Shown piece after piece: positions 1 to 7,009 of a DNA stretch of 13,459 bases; position 1 is the stretch's first letter, and every line of letters starts with the position of its first letter. The stretch is from DASRDR01 sp044867785 (GTDB lineage: Bacteria; Methylomirabilota; Methylomirabilia; Rokubacteriales; DASRDR01), in contig JBIOVM010000122.1 in assembly GCA_044867785.1 (NCBI GenBank), positions 1 through 13,459 on the forward strand. The letters run 5' to 3'. The notes beneath the pieces were generated by a model. It ran no database searches and was not told where the DNA came from. It was given only the letters and a program-made list of their open reading frames with translations. The translations under genes were made by a program, and so were the position numbers.

Positions 1-1
1 C

Positions 2-454
2 GAAGCCACCTTCGATCGCATCATGGCCGTCAACGTGCGCGGCGTCTTCCTGGGCGCCAAGCACGCCGCCCCCGTCATGAAGCGGCAGCGGGCGGGCGTG
101 ATCCTGGTGACCGCGTCGACGTCCGCCATCCGCCCGCGCCCCGGCGTGCAATCCTACTCGGCGTCGAAGGGCGCCGTCGTCGCCCTGACGAAGAGCCTCG
201 CGCTCGAGCTGGCGCCGTTCGGCGTCCGAGTGGTCGCGATCGCGCCCGTGGCCACCGAGACGCCGATGCTTCCCCGCTTCTCCGGCAAGGAGCGCGTCGA
301 CGACGACCTGCTCCGAAAATACCTGCCGACCATCCCGCTCGGCCGCCTCAACCTGCCCGAGGATGTGGCCCGCACCGCGCTCTTCCTGGCGTCCGACGAC
401 GCCTCCATGATCACCGGAGCCTGCGTCGAGGTCGACGGAGGCCGCTGCATCTGA
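2..454 (+). CDS. SDR-family NAD(P)-dependent oxidoreductase, C-terminal part (5' end outside window)
   Basis: This is the last 150 codons of a classical short-chain dehydrogenase/reductase. The frame is open from base 2, and the ATG at 23 is internal: the residues before it (EATFDRI) already fit the family. Visible are the conserved Asn in VNVRGVF, a catalytic Ser in the TASTSA strand, the catalytic YSASK (YxxxK) followed by the usual helix, and the PVATETPM turn that replaces the common NPG. A C-terminal ITGACVEVDGG closes the dinucleotide fold. Classical SDRs are about 250 residues long, so roughly 100 N-terminal residues, including the TGxxxGIG cofactor motif, lie upstream. The substrate cannot be read from this part. 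The gap to the histidine kinase downstream is about 95 nt, so the two are probably not one operon. Confidence 0.93.
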   Translation, partial: EATFDRIMAVNVRGVFLGAKHAAPVMKRQRAGVILVTASTSAIRPRPGVQSYSASKGAVVALTKSLALELAPFGVRVVAIAPVATETPMLPRFSGKERVDDDLLRKYLPTIPLGRLNLPEDVARTALFLASDDASMITGACVEVDGGRCI

Positions 455-502
455 CCCGGTCCTCTCGTCCGCCCGGGCTCGGGTCCTCCACACGCCGAGA
501 CC

Positions 503-532
503 TGGACAGTAGCGCCGTGAACCCCGTATCTT
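503..532 (+). promoter_or_regulatory. Possible sigma-70-type promoter of the kinase operon
   Basis: TGGACA at 503-508 (5 of 6 to TTGACA) and TATCTT at 527-532 are separated by 18 nt in the only gap before the kinase. The predicted start of transcription, about 539, would leave a very short leader before the 549/552 start codons. It would also fall after the GGAGG at 533-537, so either the promoter or the ribosome-site reading is wrong. Tentative. Confidence 0.3.
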
Positions 533-551
533 GGAGGAAACGGCCTCAGTG

Positions 552-2042
552 ATGCCTCGAGCCTCGGAGGAGACTGGCGCCGCCCCCGTGCCACCCATGA
601 GCCGAGCTCCCGCGCGATCACTGCGTCTGAGCCACCAGCTGGGTCTGGCCGTCGCCGGTCTCCTGGTCGTGGTCGGCTCCCTGGTGGGGTGGAATCTCAT
701 CGTCACCCGCCAGCTCACCGAAGCCCATCGCAGCCTCGTGGACTCGGGCATCCCCGCCGTCCGGATCGAGGTGAGCCTGCTCGAGAGCGTCGGCGCGCTC
801 CGCCGGGTCGAGGGGCGCTACGCGATCCTCAAGGACCCGGATTTCCTGGTCGTGTTCCAGGATCGGATTCGTGCGGCGGCAAGCGACCTCGACCGGCTGG
901 AGGGTCTCCTCACGACCCCGGCGGAGCACGACCTCCTCCAGGAGGCGCGCACCTTCCTCGCCGAGTACCGCCAGCTCGTGGTCCAGCGTGCCGTCCCCGT
1001 CGCCACGACCGAGCATCCGGCCACGGGCCTCGAGGATGTCCTCGATCGCCTCTACCAGGCTTCCGGCGCCGAGCTGCGGCGACGGCAGGCCGCGCTCGAG
1101 GCGCTCGCGCGACGCTCGCGAGTCCTGGGCGGAGCCGCGCTGGTCTCGGCCGCTCTGATCGGGCTCGGGCTCGGGGCTTTCGTCGTCCTCCGGGTCGCGC
1201 GTCCGCTCCACCAGCTGCGCACGGCCACCCGCGCCGTGGCCGACCGCGAGTTCTCGAAGCCGCTCAGCGTCTCGGGACCGAGCGAGATCCGCGATCTGAC
1301 GCAGGCCTTCAACCGGATGGCCGAGCGGCTGGGTGAGATCGACCGCCTCAAGGACGAGTTCTTCACCGGAATCTCTCACGACCTGAGAACTCCGCTGGCC
1401 GCGATCCGATGGTCGGCGGACCTGCTGCAGACCGGCTCGATCGGACCGCTTACGCCGAAGCAGGCGCGCCTGACCGATACCATCCAGTCGAGCAGCCGGC
1501 GGCTGCTGGCGCTCGTCTCCCAGATCGTCGAGCTGGGTCGGGTTCGGGCCGGCCGGCTCCAGCTCGACCTGCGCCCGACGGACCTCCGCAGCGTCATCGA
1601 CCAGGCGGTGGAGGAAGTGCGGCCTCTCGCCGAGCGCGGCGAGCTCCGGCTCGAGGTCTCGGTTCCCGACGATCTGCCGCCGACCCCGGCGGACGCCGAG
1701 CGGCTGCACCAGATCGTCGTCAACCTCCTCGCGAACGCCGTGCGCTTCACGCCCCCGGGCGGGCGCGTCTCCGTTCACGCCGCCCCGGAGCCCGGGGAAG
1801 TGGCGGTGCGCGTCAAGGACACGGGGGTGGGCATCCCGGCCAACCTGGTCTCGAAGATCTTCGACGCCTACGAGCAGGCGCACCACGGTCGTGGCGGCAG
1901 CGGCGTCGGGCTGACCGTCGTGCGCATGCTGGTCGAAGCCCACGGCGGCCGGGTGTGGGTCGAGTCCGAGGAGGGCCGGGGCAGCTGCTTCACCTTCACG
2001 CTGCCCGCCGGCGCGCCGGTGGTCGAGAGCGGCGTTCCCTGA
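552..2042 (+). CDS. Membrane sensor histidine kinase, GlrK/QseE-like
   Basis: An inner-membrane two-component kinase of about 496 residues, numbered from the ATG at 552. Order: TM1 (about 30-51), an all-helical periplasmic region (about 52-190), TM2 (about 191-213), HAMP (about 211-265), HisKA with SHDLRTPL (phospho-acceptor His276), and HATPase_c with N box NLLANAV (Asn395), DTGVGIP (Asp423) and GRGGSGVGL (446-454). The short periplasmic part, the SGPSE..R HAMP end and the IGPLTPKQ segment after the H box resemble E. coli GlrK (QseE), from memory of that family. Starts are uncertain: TTG 531, GTG 549, ATG 552 and ATG 597 are in frame. GGAGG at 533-537 favours 549/552 with long spacing. The stop overlaps the next ATG (TGATG), so the lipoprotein is probably translationally coupled. 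No response regulator is adjacent; the signal sensed is unknown. Confidence 0.93.
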   Translation: MPRASEETGAAPVPPMSRAPARSLRLSHQLGLAVAGLLVVVGSLVGWNLIVTRQLTEAHRSLVDSGIPAVRIEVSLLESVGALRRVEGRYAILKDPDFLVVFQDRIRAAASDLDRLEGLLTTPAEHDLLQEARTFLAEYRQLVVQRAVPVATTEHPATGLEDVLDRLYQASGAELRRRQAALEALARRSRVLGGAALVSAALIGLGLGAFVVLRVARPLHQLRTATRAVADREFSKPLSVSGPSEIRDLTQAFNRMAERLGEIDRLKDEFFTGISHDLRTPLAAIRWSADLLQTGSIGPLTPKQARLTDTIQSSSRRLLALVSQIVELGRVRAGRLQLDLRPTDLRSVIDQAVEEVRPLAERGELRLEVSVPDDLPPTPADAERLHQIVVNLLANAVRFTPPGGRVSVHAAPEPGEVAVRVKDTGVGIPANLVSKIFDAYEQAHHGRGGSGVGLTVVRMLVEAHGGRVWVESEEGRGSCFTFTLPAGAPVVESGVP

Positions 2043-2704
2043 TGGCCTGGCGACTCCTCTCGCTGCTCCTGCTGCTGCCGGCGTGCAGCGCCTGGTGGGC
2101 GGCGGCGCCGGTGGATAGGCCCCTTCCCGACGACTCGGAGCGCCTCGTGCGCCGGGCCGAGGCCGCGGCCCAGCGTGGCGATCATGCGGAGGCCACCTGG
2201 CTGTTCGAAGAGGCCGTCCGCTCGGCGCACCCCGCCTACGGGGATCGCGCCCTGATCGGGCTCACGCGGCTCCTGGTGCTTCCGGAGTACGCCGGCCGGG
2301 ACTACGACCGAGCTGCCCGGATGGCGGAGCGCCTCGTCCACGAGTACCCGGGCTCGCCCTACGCCGCCGAGGCGCGCGCCTGGGAGGATCTGCTCGCCGC
2401 CTACCTGACGCGCAGCCGAGAGCTGGAGAAGCTCGAGCGTGAGCTGGGCGAGAGCATCCGGGAGCTGGAGCGGCGTGGGCGGGAGCTGACGCGCCTCCAG
2501 CACCTCGACCAGGAGCTGGAGCTTCGCACCCAGGAGCTCAAGCTTCGCACGCAGGAGCTCGAGCGCCAGAAGCGCCTGGACCAGGAGCTCGAGCGCCTCA
2601 CCAACGACCTGGCCCAGGAGCTCGAGCGGCGCACCCAGGAGCTCCAGCGGCTCAAGAGCCTGGATCTCCAGCTGGAGAAGCAGCAGCAGAAGAAGACGCC
2701 CTGA
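2042..2704 (+). CDS. Coiled-coil lipoprotein, QseG/YfhG-like
   Basis: A 220-residue predicted lipoprotein. The N terminus MAWRLLSLLLLLPACS is a short signal peptide with lipobox LPAC (Cys15); the following Ser rather than Asp favours the outer membrane. Residues about 30-120 look like tetratricopeptide-type helices (AAQRGDHAEATWLFEEAV, then a second pair). From about 122 to the end it is an almost unbroken coiled coil rich in Glu, Leu, Arg and Gln, with repeated RTQEL and LDQELE units. Lipoprotein, helical repeat, then coiled coil is the layout of QseG, the partner encoded beside GlrK/QseE in enterobacteria, and this gene sits at the same place. Its ATG overlaps the kinase stop by 1 nt and its TGA overlaps the next ATG by 1 nt. 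The QseG assignment rests on architecture and synteny, not on residue identity. The start at 2042 is chosen because the open frame upstream is only a shadow of the kinase. Confidence 0.87.
   Translation: MAWRLLSLLLLLPACSAWWAAAPVDRPLPDDSERLVRRAEAAAQRGDHAEATWLFEEAVRSAHPAYGDRALIGLTRLLVLPEYAGRDYDRAARMAERLVHEYPGSPYAAEARAWEDLLAAYLTRSRELEKLERELGESIRELERRGRELTRLQHLDQELELRTQELKLRTQELERQKRLDQELERLTNDLAQELERRTQELQRLKSLDLQLEKQQQKKTP
2521..2562 (+). repeat. Two tandem 21-nt units encoding coiled-coil heptads
   Basis: 2521-2541 and 2542-2562 are 21-nt units that match at 19 of 21 positions; each encodes one heptad of the type LRTQELK/E. A third, more diverged copy lies at 2626-2646. This points to growth of the coiled coil by in-frame heptad duplication in the lipoprotein gene. 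Confidence 0.8.
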
Positions 2705-3426
2705 TGCCCGCGAGCCGACCGCTCTGCCACGAGGCGCCCGACCTCCACGAGTTCCACGCCACCGTGATAGACGCGCGGGCCGGAGCCGTCCTCCTGGACC
2801 GCTCGGCCTTCTACCCCGGCGGCGGCGGTCAGCCGGCCGACCGTGGCGTCCTGCGCTGGGCCGGTGGCGTCGTGCGGGTCGACCGGCTCGAGGTCGAGGG
2901 CGACCGCCTCTGGCACGTCCTGGCGGAGCCGGTCCTGATCCGGGACGCGGTCGAGGGCGTGGTGGACGCCGCGTTCCGGCAGCGGATGTGCCAGCTCCAC
3001 ACCGACCTCCACATCGTCAACGCGCTCGCCTTCCAGGCATTCGATGGCGCCCTGGTGACCGGGGCCCAGATCGGCGAGGACGGCACCGCGCGCATCGATC
3101 TCGACCTCCCCGGCGCCGACAGCGACCGGCTCCGGGCGCTCGAGCCGGCGATCAACGACGCGATCCGTCAGGACCTCGCCGTCCGGCAGACATACGTCCC
3201 CGCCGAAACCGCGCTCGCCGAGCGCGGGCTCCTCCGGAGCCGCTCGGTCGCGCCGCCCCCGTCGCCGGACGGGACCATTCGCGTGATCGAGATCGCGGGG
3301 CTCGACCGGCAGGCCTGCGGAGGCACGCACCTCGGCTCGACCGGTGAGTCCCCGCCCGTGCGCATCCTCAAGATCGACAACAAGGGTCGACACAACCGGC
3401 GCATCAGGATCGGCCTCGCCGGCTGA
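2704..3426 (+). CDS. alaX: Alanyl-tRNA editing protein, AlaX-type
   Basis: A free-standing 240-residue editing domain related to the C-terminal editing part of alanyl-tRNA synthetase. The family hydrolyses mischarged Ser- or Gly-tRNA(Ala) in the cytoplasm. Visible signatures: FYPGGGGQPADRG at 37-49, the zinc/active-site HxxxH (His99, His103, in QLHTDLH), and ACGGTH at 204-209 supplying Cys205 and His209. The length and the glycine-rich N-terminal motif fit the medium AlaX-M class. The start ATG overlaps the lipoprotein TGA by 1 nt, so it is the third gene of a tightly coupled unit although its function looks unrelated to signalling. The H/H/C/H zinc set is complete, so it should be active. 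Confidence 0.93.
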   Translation: MPASRPLCHEAPDLHEFHATVIDARAGAVLLDRSAFYPGGGGQPADRGVLRWAGGVVRVDRLEVEGDRLWHVLAEPVLIRDAVEGVVDAAFRQRMCQLHTDLHIVNALAFQAFDGALVTGAQIGEDGTARIDLDLPGADSDRLRALEPAINDAIRQDLAVRQTYVPAETALAERGLLRSRSVAPPPSPDGTIRVIEIAGLDRQACGGTHLGSTGESPPVRILKIDNKGRHNRRIRIGLAG

Positions 3427-3499
3427 GCCCCGTGCTCACCGGCGACCCGGCTCCGCGGACGTCGATCGGACGGTCGTGATCGGACGGCCTGGGGCTCAG
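3423..3499. repeat. 9-bp inverted repeat spanning two convergent stop codons
   Basis: CTGAGCCCC (3423-3431) is perfectly complementary to GGGGCTCAG (3491-3499). The left arm contains the alaX TGA and the right arm contains the TGA of the minus-strand epimerase. The 59-nt interior holds a direct repeat of GATCGGACGG (3464-3473, 3478-3487). A bidirectional, T-tract-less transcription end is possible, but chance in GC-rich DNA is not excluded. Confidence 0.3.
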
Positions 3500-4428
3500 G
3501 CTCCGACCCGGCCGCCGCGCGCGCGCGCCCCGGGACCGGTGAGCAGCCGGCGGACGTCAGCTGCGTAGGCCACCTCGCTGTCGTCCTGAGGAGCGTAGTC
3601 GAGCACGCGCCGCGCGCTCTCCAGCGACCAGAAGGCCCGCGTGTTCCCGCTGATCCCGTAGGCGACGAGCCACGGCACGCCGTCCGCGTTCCGGACGTCG
3701 GGCGTCTCGATCGCTCGCCGGACAAGCTGGCGGAGGTCGCGCGGCGAGAGCCAGGCGCCCAGGTCGCGCTTGAAGTTGGCCAGGCCGGACGCCCCCGGGC
3801 CGACGTGCTGCTCGGCGAGCTTCCCGAGATAGCGCCGCCCGGAGACGTCGCGTGGCGCGCCGATCCGGAGCAGGACGACCTCGAGCTTCCGTCCGAGGCT
3901 CCCGGAGGCGTAGACGAAGCCGAGCAGCTCGTACGCCGCCTTGGCCCACCCGTAGAAGTTGTCCGACAGCGGCAGATCGGTCGGCGAGACCACTTCGCGC
4001 TGTCGTCGATGCACCAAGGCATGCTCGTACCAATCCGCCGCGTGATTCGAGCTGGCGGCGACGACGCGCCGCACCCCCGCGTCGAGGGCGGACCGGTAGA
4101 CGTTCTGGGCCATGCGGACGTTGCCGAGCTCGGTCTCGAACGTTTCGAGCGCTCCGGGATCCGCTCCCCACACCCCGGTCGTCCTCACGTCGGGCCGGCG
4201 ATACCCGAGATGGAGGACGACGTCCGCTCCCTGGAAGAGGCGGCGGTAGCGCCGCCGTTCCGGATGGGCGAGGTCGGCCACCTCCACGCCGGGAACCCGG
4301 CGCCCGCGCCCGTCCGTCGGCCGGACGTCCACCAGCCGCAGGGCATAGCGCCGTCGGAGGTCCGGCAAGAGCTGCGCCGCCACGTATCCGCACGCCCCCG
4401 TCACCAGCACCGTCCGCTTCCGCCCCAT
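3496..4428 (-). CDS. NAD-dependent epimerase/dehydratase family protein, uronate-dehydrogenase-like
   Basis: A 310-residue extended SDR. The N terminus has the Rossmann motif TGACGYVA (10-17, TGxxGxxA form) and VDVRPTD at the end of beta-2, which suggests NAD binding. ASSNHAADWY (125-134) carries the catalytic Ser region; the SSNH string is typical of uronate dehydrogenases and their relatives. YGWAK (Tyr159, Lys163) is the catalytic YxxxK. The likely role is oxidation or epimerisation of a sugar or sugar acid; the exact substrate is not readable. The start ATG at 4428 is preceded by GGGGAG with 6 nt spacing, and much longer frames upstream are antisense to miaB. It is divergent from miaB (138-nt gap) and convergent with alaX (69-nt gap), hence probably monocistronic. 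Confidence 0.9.
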   Translation of the reverse strand: MGRKRTVLVTGACGYVAAQLLPDLRRRYALRLVDVRPTDGRGRRVPGVEVADLAHPERRRYRRLFQGADVVLHLGYRRPDVRTTGVWGADPGALETFETELGNVRMAQNVYRSALDAGVRRVVAASSNHAADWYEHALVHRRQREVVSPTDLPLSDNFYGWAKAAYELLGFVYASGSLGRKLEVVLLRIGAPRDVSGRRYLGKLAEQHVGPGASGLANFKRDLGAWLSPRDLRQLVRRAIETPDVRNADGVPWLVAYGISGNTRAFWSLESARRVLDYAPQDDSEVAYAADVRRLLTGPGARARGGRVGA

Positions 4429-4553
4429 CGCGCTCTCCCCTCGTCTCGTGGGCTCGTCGGTCGCGGACGCCCGACCGCGTCTCGGACAGGCCGAGCCTCC
4501 GCCCGGGCATTCTGGCACGGGCGCGGCGAGACGGGCCGCCGGGGAGCGCGGTG

Positions 4554-4559
4554 TACAAT
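4554..4559 (+). promoter_or_regulatory. -10 box of miaB, suggesting a leaderless transcript
   Basis: TACAAT lies 7 nt before the miaB ATG (4567) and no Shine-Dalgarno sequence lies between. Transcription should start at or next to the A of the ATG. No clear -35 box is seen. The same TACAAT-near-ATG layout recurs at leuC, which strengthens the reading. Confidence 0.55.
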
Positions 4560-4566
4560 CGGCGCC

Positions 4567-6021
4567 ATGGCGCAGGCCGTCTATCTCCAGACCTACGGCT
4601 GCCAGATGAACGAGCGGGATTCCGAGGAGATCCTCGGCATGCTCGTCGCGCAGGGGTACGCGGTGGTCGAGCGCGAGGAGGAGGCCGACGTCATCCTCCT
4701 GAACACCTGCTCCGTTCGCGCCCACGCCGAGGAGCGCGCCTTCGGCAAGATGGGGCTGATGCAGCGGCTCAAGCGGGAGCGCCCCGACCTGGTCCTCGGC
4801 ATCCTGGGATGCATGGCCAAGGCTCAGCGCGAGGAGGTCTTCCGCCGGCTGCCCCAGGTCGATCTGGTCGCGGGACCCGCCGAGATCTACGACCTTCCCG
4901 ACCTCCTGGCGGGAGTCGCCGAGCGACGCCAGCACGCGGGCCTCGCCGGCGCCCGGATTCTCGCCGTCGGTCGGGCGGCGCGCCCGCTCGACCGCCGACC
5001 CTCGACCGACTACCGGATCGGGCGAGTCACCGCCTTCGTGACGATCATGGAGGGCTGCGACAAGAAGTGCGCCTACTGCATCGTCCCGACGACGCGCGGC
5101 CAGGAAGTCTCGCGGCCGATCGACGAGATCCTGGAGGAGGTGGAGCAGCTGGCCCGGGCTGGCTACCGGCAGGTCACCCTGCTCGGGCAGAACGTGAACT
5201 CGTACGGCAAGCGCTTTCCCGACGGGTCGGGGTGGGTCGGGCCCGGCCGCCGGCGCGCGCTCCTCCAGCTCGAGTCCCCCGGCGCCGCGCCCGGCGGCCT
5301 CGGCGGGCCGTCGCCGCCCCGGCTGGTCGACTTCCCCGCGCTGCTGCGCGCGATCGACGGGAAGACGTCCATCGAGCGCGTGCGCTTCACCACGAGCCAT
5401 CCCTTCGACGCGCACGAGGAGCTGTTCCTGGCGATGGCGGAGTGTCGCTCCGTCTGCGAGTTCCTGCACCTGCCCGTCCAGTCCGGCTCCGACCGGCTCC
5501 TTCGCGCGATGCGCCGGGGCTACACCGTGGAGGCGTACCTCGCGAAGCTCGCGCGGCTCCGCGAGCTGGCGCCGGACGTTGCGCTCTCCACCGACGTCAT
5601 CGTCGGGTTCCCGGGGGAGACGGACGCCGACTTCGAGGCCACGTGCGCGCTCATGGAACGGGTGCGCTACGACAGCGCGTTCGTCTTCAAGTACTCGCCC
5701 CGCCCCGGCACCGAGGCCGCCGGGTGGCCGGACGACGTGCCGCGGCCGGTGAAGGAGCGGCGGAACCAGGTCGTGCTCGAGCTCCAGGCGCGCATCTCCC
5801 GCGAGAAGCTCGACGCCTGGGTCGGACGCGAGGTCGAGGTCCTCGTCGAGGAGCGGAATCGCCGCGGCCAGCTCACAGGGAAGAGCCGTCGCAACACCAC
5901 GGTGGTCTTCGACGGGCCGGATGCCCTGATTGGTGAGCTGGCGAAGGTCCGCGTGAGCCGCGTCACCGGGACGACGATGATCGGCGAGCTGGCTGGCACG
6001 GTCGGCACGTCTCCCCGATGA
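4567..6021 (+). CDS. miaB: tRNA-2-methylthio-N6-dimethylallyladenosine synthase MiaB
   Basis: A 484-residue radical-SAM methylthiotransferase that adds the 2-methylthio group to i6A37 of tRNAs. The N-terminal MTTase domain holds the auxiliary-cluster cysteines Cys12 (TYGCQMN), Cys48 (NTCSVR) and Cys82 (GCMAK). The radical-SAM domain holds CDKKCAYC (Cys164, 168, 171). Further family marks are LGQNVNSYG, RFTTSHP, HLPVQSGSD and STDVIVGFPGET, and a C-terminal TRAM domain contains TGKSRRN. The YGCQMN and LGQNVN strings separate it from RimO and MtaB. An extra Gly/Pro/Arg-rich segment of about 30 residues (DNA about 5221-5325) follows QNVNSYGK. The start at 4567 is chosen because MAQAVYLQTYGCQMN begins exactly as the family does and a -10 box sits just upstream. 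Its stop overlaps the next start (ATGA), so the dioxygenase gene is coupled to it. Confidence 0.97.
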   Translation: MAQAVYLQTYGCQMNERDSEEILGMLVAQGYAVVEREEEADVILLNTCSVRAHAEERAFGKMGLMQRLKRERPDLVLGILGCMAKAQREEVFRRLPQVDLVAGPAEIYDLPDLLAGVAERRQHAGLAGARILAVGRAARPLDRRPSTDYRIGRVTAFVTIMEGCDKKCAYCIVPTTRGQEVSRPIDEILEEVEQLARAGYRQVTLLGQNVNSYGKRFPDGSGWVGPGRRRALLQLESPGAAPGGLGGPSPPRLVDFPALLRAIDGKTSIERVRFTTSHPFDAHEELFLAMAECRSVCEFLHLPVQSGSDRLLRAMRRGYTVEAYLAKLARLRELAPDVALSTDVIVGFPGETDADFEATCALMERVRYDSAFVFKYSPRPGTEAAGWPDDVPRPVKERRNQVVLELQARISREKLDAWVGREVEVLVEERNRRGQLTGKSRRNTTVVFDGPDALIGELAKVRVSRVTGTTMIGELAGTVGTSPR

Positions 6022-6557
6022 CCCCGCTCCTCCCGATGGAGGCCTTCGTTGCCAGGATGCGTGAGCTGACCGACCCTCCCGTGGGCACCGCAGCGGTGCA
6101 GGCGTTTCTGGGCGGCCACCTGATCGAGCCGGGCTCCCTCGAGCGCTACGTGCGCTTCGAAGATGATCGCACCACGCGCCACCTGGTCTTCCGAAGCGCC
6201 GCGGTGGAGCTTCTCGTGCTCTGCTGGGCGCGCGGCAGCCGGGCGCCGATCCACGGCCACGAGGGCGAGCTGTGCCGGGCCCGGGTGGAGCGAGGACACC
6301 TGCGCTTCGCGAGCTACCGGGAGCTGTCGCGGAGTCCGCTCCGGCTCGCGACGGTCGGGCCTCCCATCGAGGGAAAACCAGGGCACGTCGACGGCCCGGC
6401 CGACGTCCATGCCGTGGAGACCGTCGGCGCGGGTGCCGTGAGCCTTCACGTGTACGTCAAGCCGTACGACGAGTGCGACATCTATGATCTCGACCGCGGC
6501 GTCGTCCGACGCGTCCGACTCGGCTACGATTCGGTTCCGGCGGAGGTCCGGGTCTAG
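6018..6557 (+). CDS. cdo: Cysteine dioxygenase family protein
   Basis: A 179-residue cupin of the cysteine dioxygenase type I family, a non-haem Fe(II) enzyme oxidising L-cysteine to cysteine sulfinate. Iron ligands: His79 and His81 (IHGHEGELC) and His131 (DVHAVE). Compared from memory with rat CDO, Arg54 (TTRHLVF) matches the carboxylate-binding Arg60, Cys86 matches Cys93, and S142-L-H144-V-Y146 matches the Ser153/His155/Tyr157 triad; the His-to-Cys spacing of 7 is identical. It is therefore an Arg-type CDO retaining both residues of the Cys-Tyr crosslink. The start overlaps the miaB TGA by 4 nt and has no ribosome site of its own, as expected for coupling; ATG 6036 is an alternative. A thiol dioxygenase for another substrate such as 3-mercaptopropionate is less likely because of the Arg. 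Confidence 0.9.
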   Translation: MTPLLPMEAFVARMRELTDPPVGTAAVQAFLGGHLIEPGSLERYVRFEDDRTTRHLVFRSAAVELLVLCWARGSRAPIHGHEGELCRARVERGHLRFASYRELSRSPLRLATVGPPIEGKPGHVDGPADVHAVETVGAGAVSLHVYVKPYDECDIYDLDRGVVRRVRLGYDSVPAEVRV

Positions 6558-6586
6558 CGCCCGGGCCGGGGAAAGGGGCGTCGCGC

Positions 6587-6988
6587 ATGACGGATCGCAA
6601 ATACCGTCAGCAGGGGTACCGGAGCCAGGGCGCCGAGCCGCGAGGACGCGAGCGCCCGCCCGGCGAGGCGCCGCGCGGGGGCATGCTCGCTCAGCGCCCC
6701 GTCTCCCGGTGCGGAGCGTGCGGAGAGCGCCTGCCCATCGCGATCGAGTCGCTCGAGCAGTGCCCGGGCTGCCGGACGGCCATCCGCGCCTGCCGTCAGT
6801 GCAGCCACTTCGACACGAGCCGGCGCTTCGAGTGCACGGAGCCGATCCCCGAGCGGGTGCCGGACAAGAACGCTCGGAACGAATGCGCCCTGTTCGCGCT
6901 TCGCGTGGCGGTCGAGCGCGACGCCTCGCCCGACGGAGCACGGCCCGCCGACCTCCGCCGCGCCTTCGACAACCTCTTCAAGAAGTAG
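6587..6988 (+). CDS. Small cysteine-rich (zinc-ribbon-like) protein of unknown function
   Basis: A 133-residue soluble protein that I cannot place in a named family. The first 40 residues are basic and Arg/Gly/Pro-rich, probably disordered. Then come three CxxC knuckles: Cys42/Cys45, Cys59/Cys62 and Cys69/Cys72. A HFDTSRRFEC segment (Cys83) and a lone Cys100 in ARNECALF follow, giving eight cysteines that could hold two zinc ions or one zinc plus a metal cluster. The C terminus (ADLRRAFDNLFKK) looks like a short helix. The start ATG has GAAAGGGG (6571-6578) 8 nt upstream. It lies 29 nt after the dioxygenase stop on the same strand, so it is probably the third gene of the miaB unit. It converges on the CoA-transferase, with only 21 nt between stops. 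Confidence 0.83.
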   Translation: MTDRKYRQQGYRSQGAEPRGRERPPGEAPRGGMLAQRPVSRCGACGERLPIAIESLEQCPGCRTAIRACRQCSHFDTSRRFECTEPIPERVPDKNARNECALFALRVAVERDASPDGARPADLRRAFDNLFKK

Positions 6989-7009
6989 GCAACCCGGCCC
7001 GGGCGGAAC

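Noticed and set aside
1409..2041. Upstream extension of the lipoprotein frame into the kinase
   Set aside because: The translation is Arg/Pro/Ala-rich with no motif. The signal peptide and lipobox begin exactly at ATG 2042.
3496..5469. A 657-codon open frame on the minus strand running through miaB
   Set aside because: Only the part from ATG 4428 downward shows family motifs and a ribosome site. The rest is antisense to miaB and open because of the high GC content.
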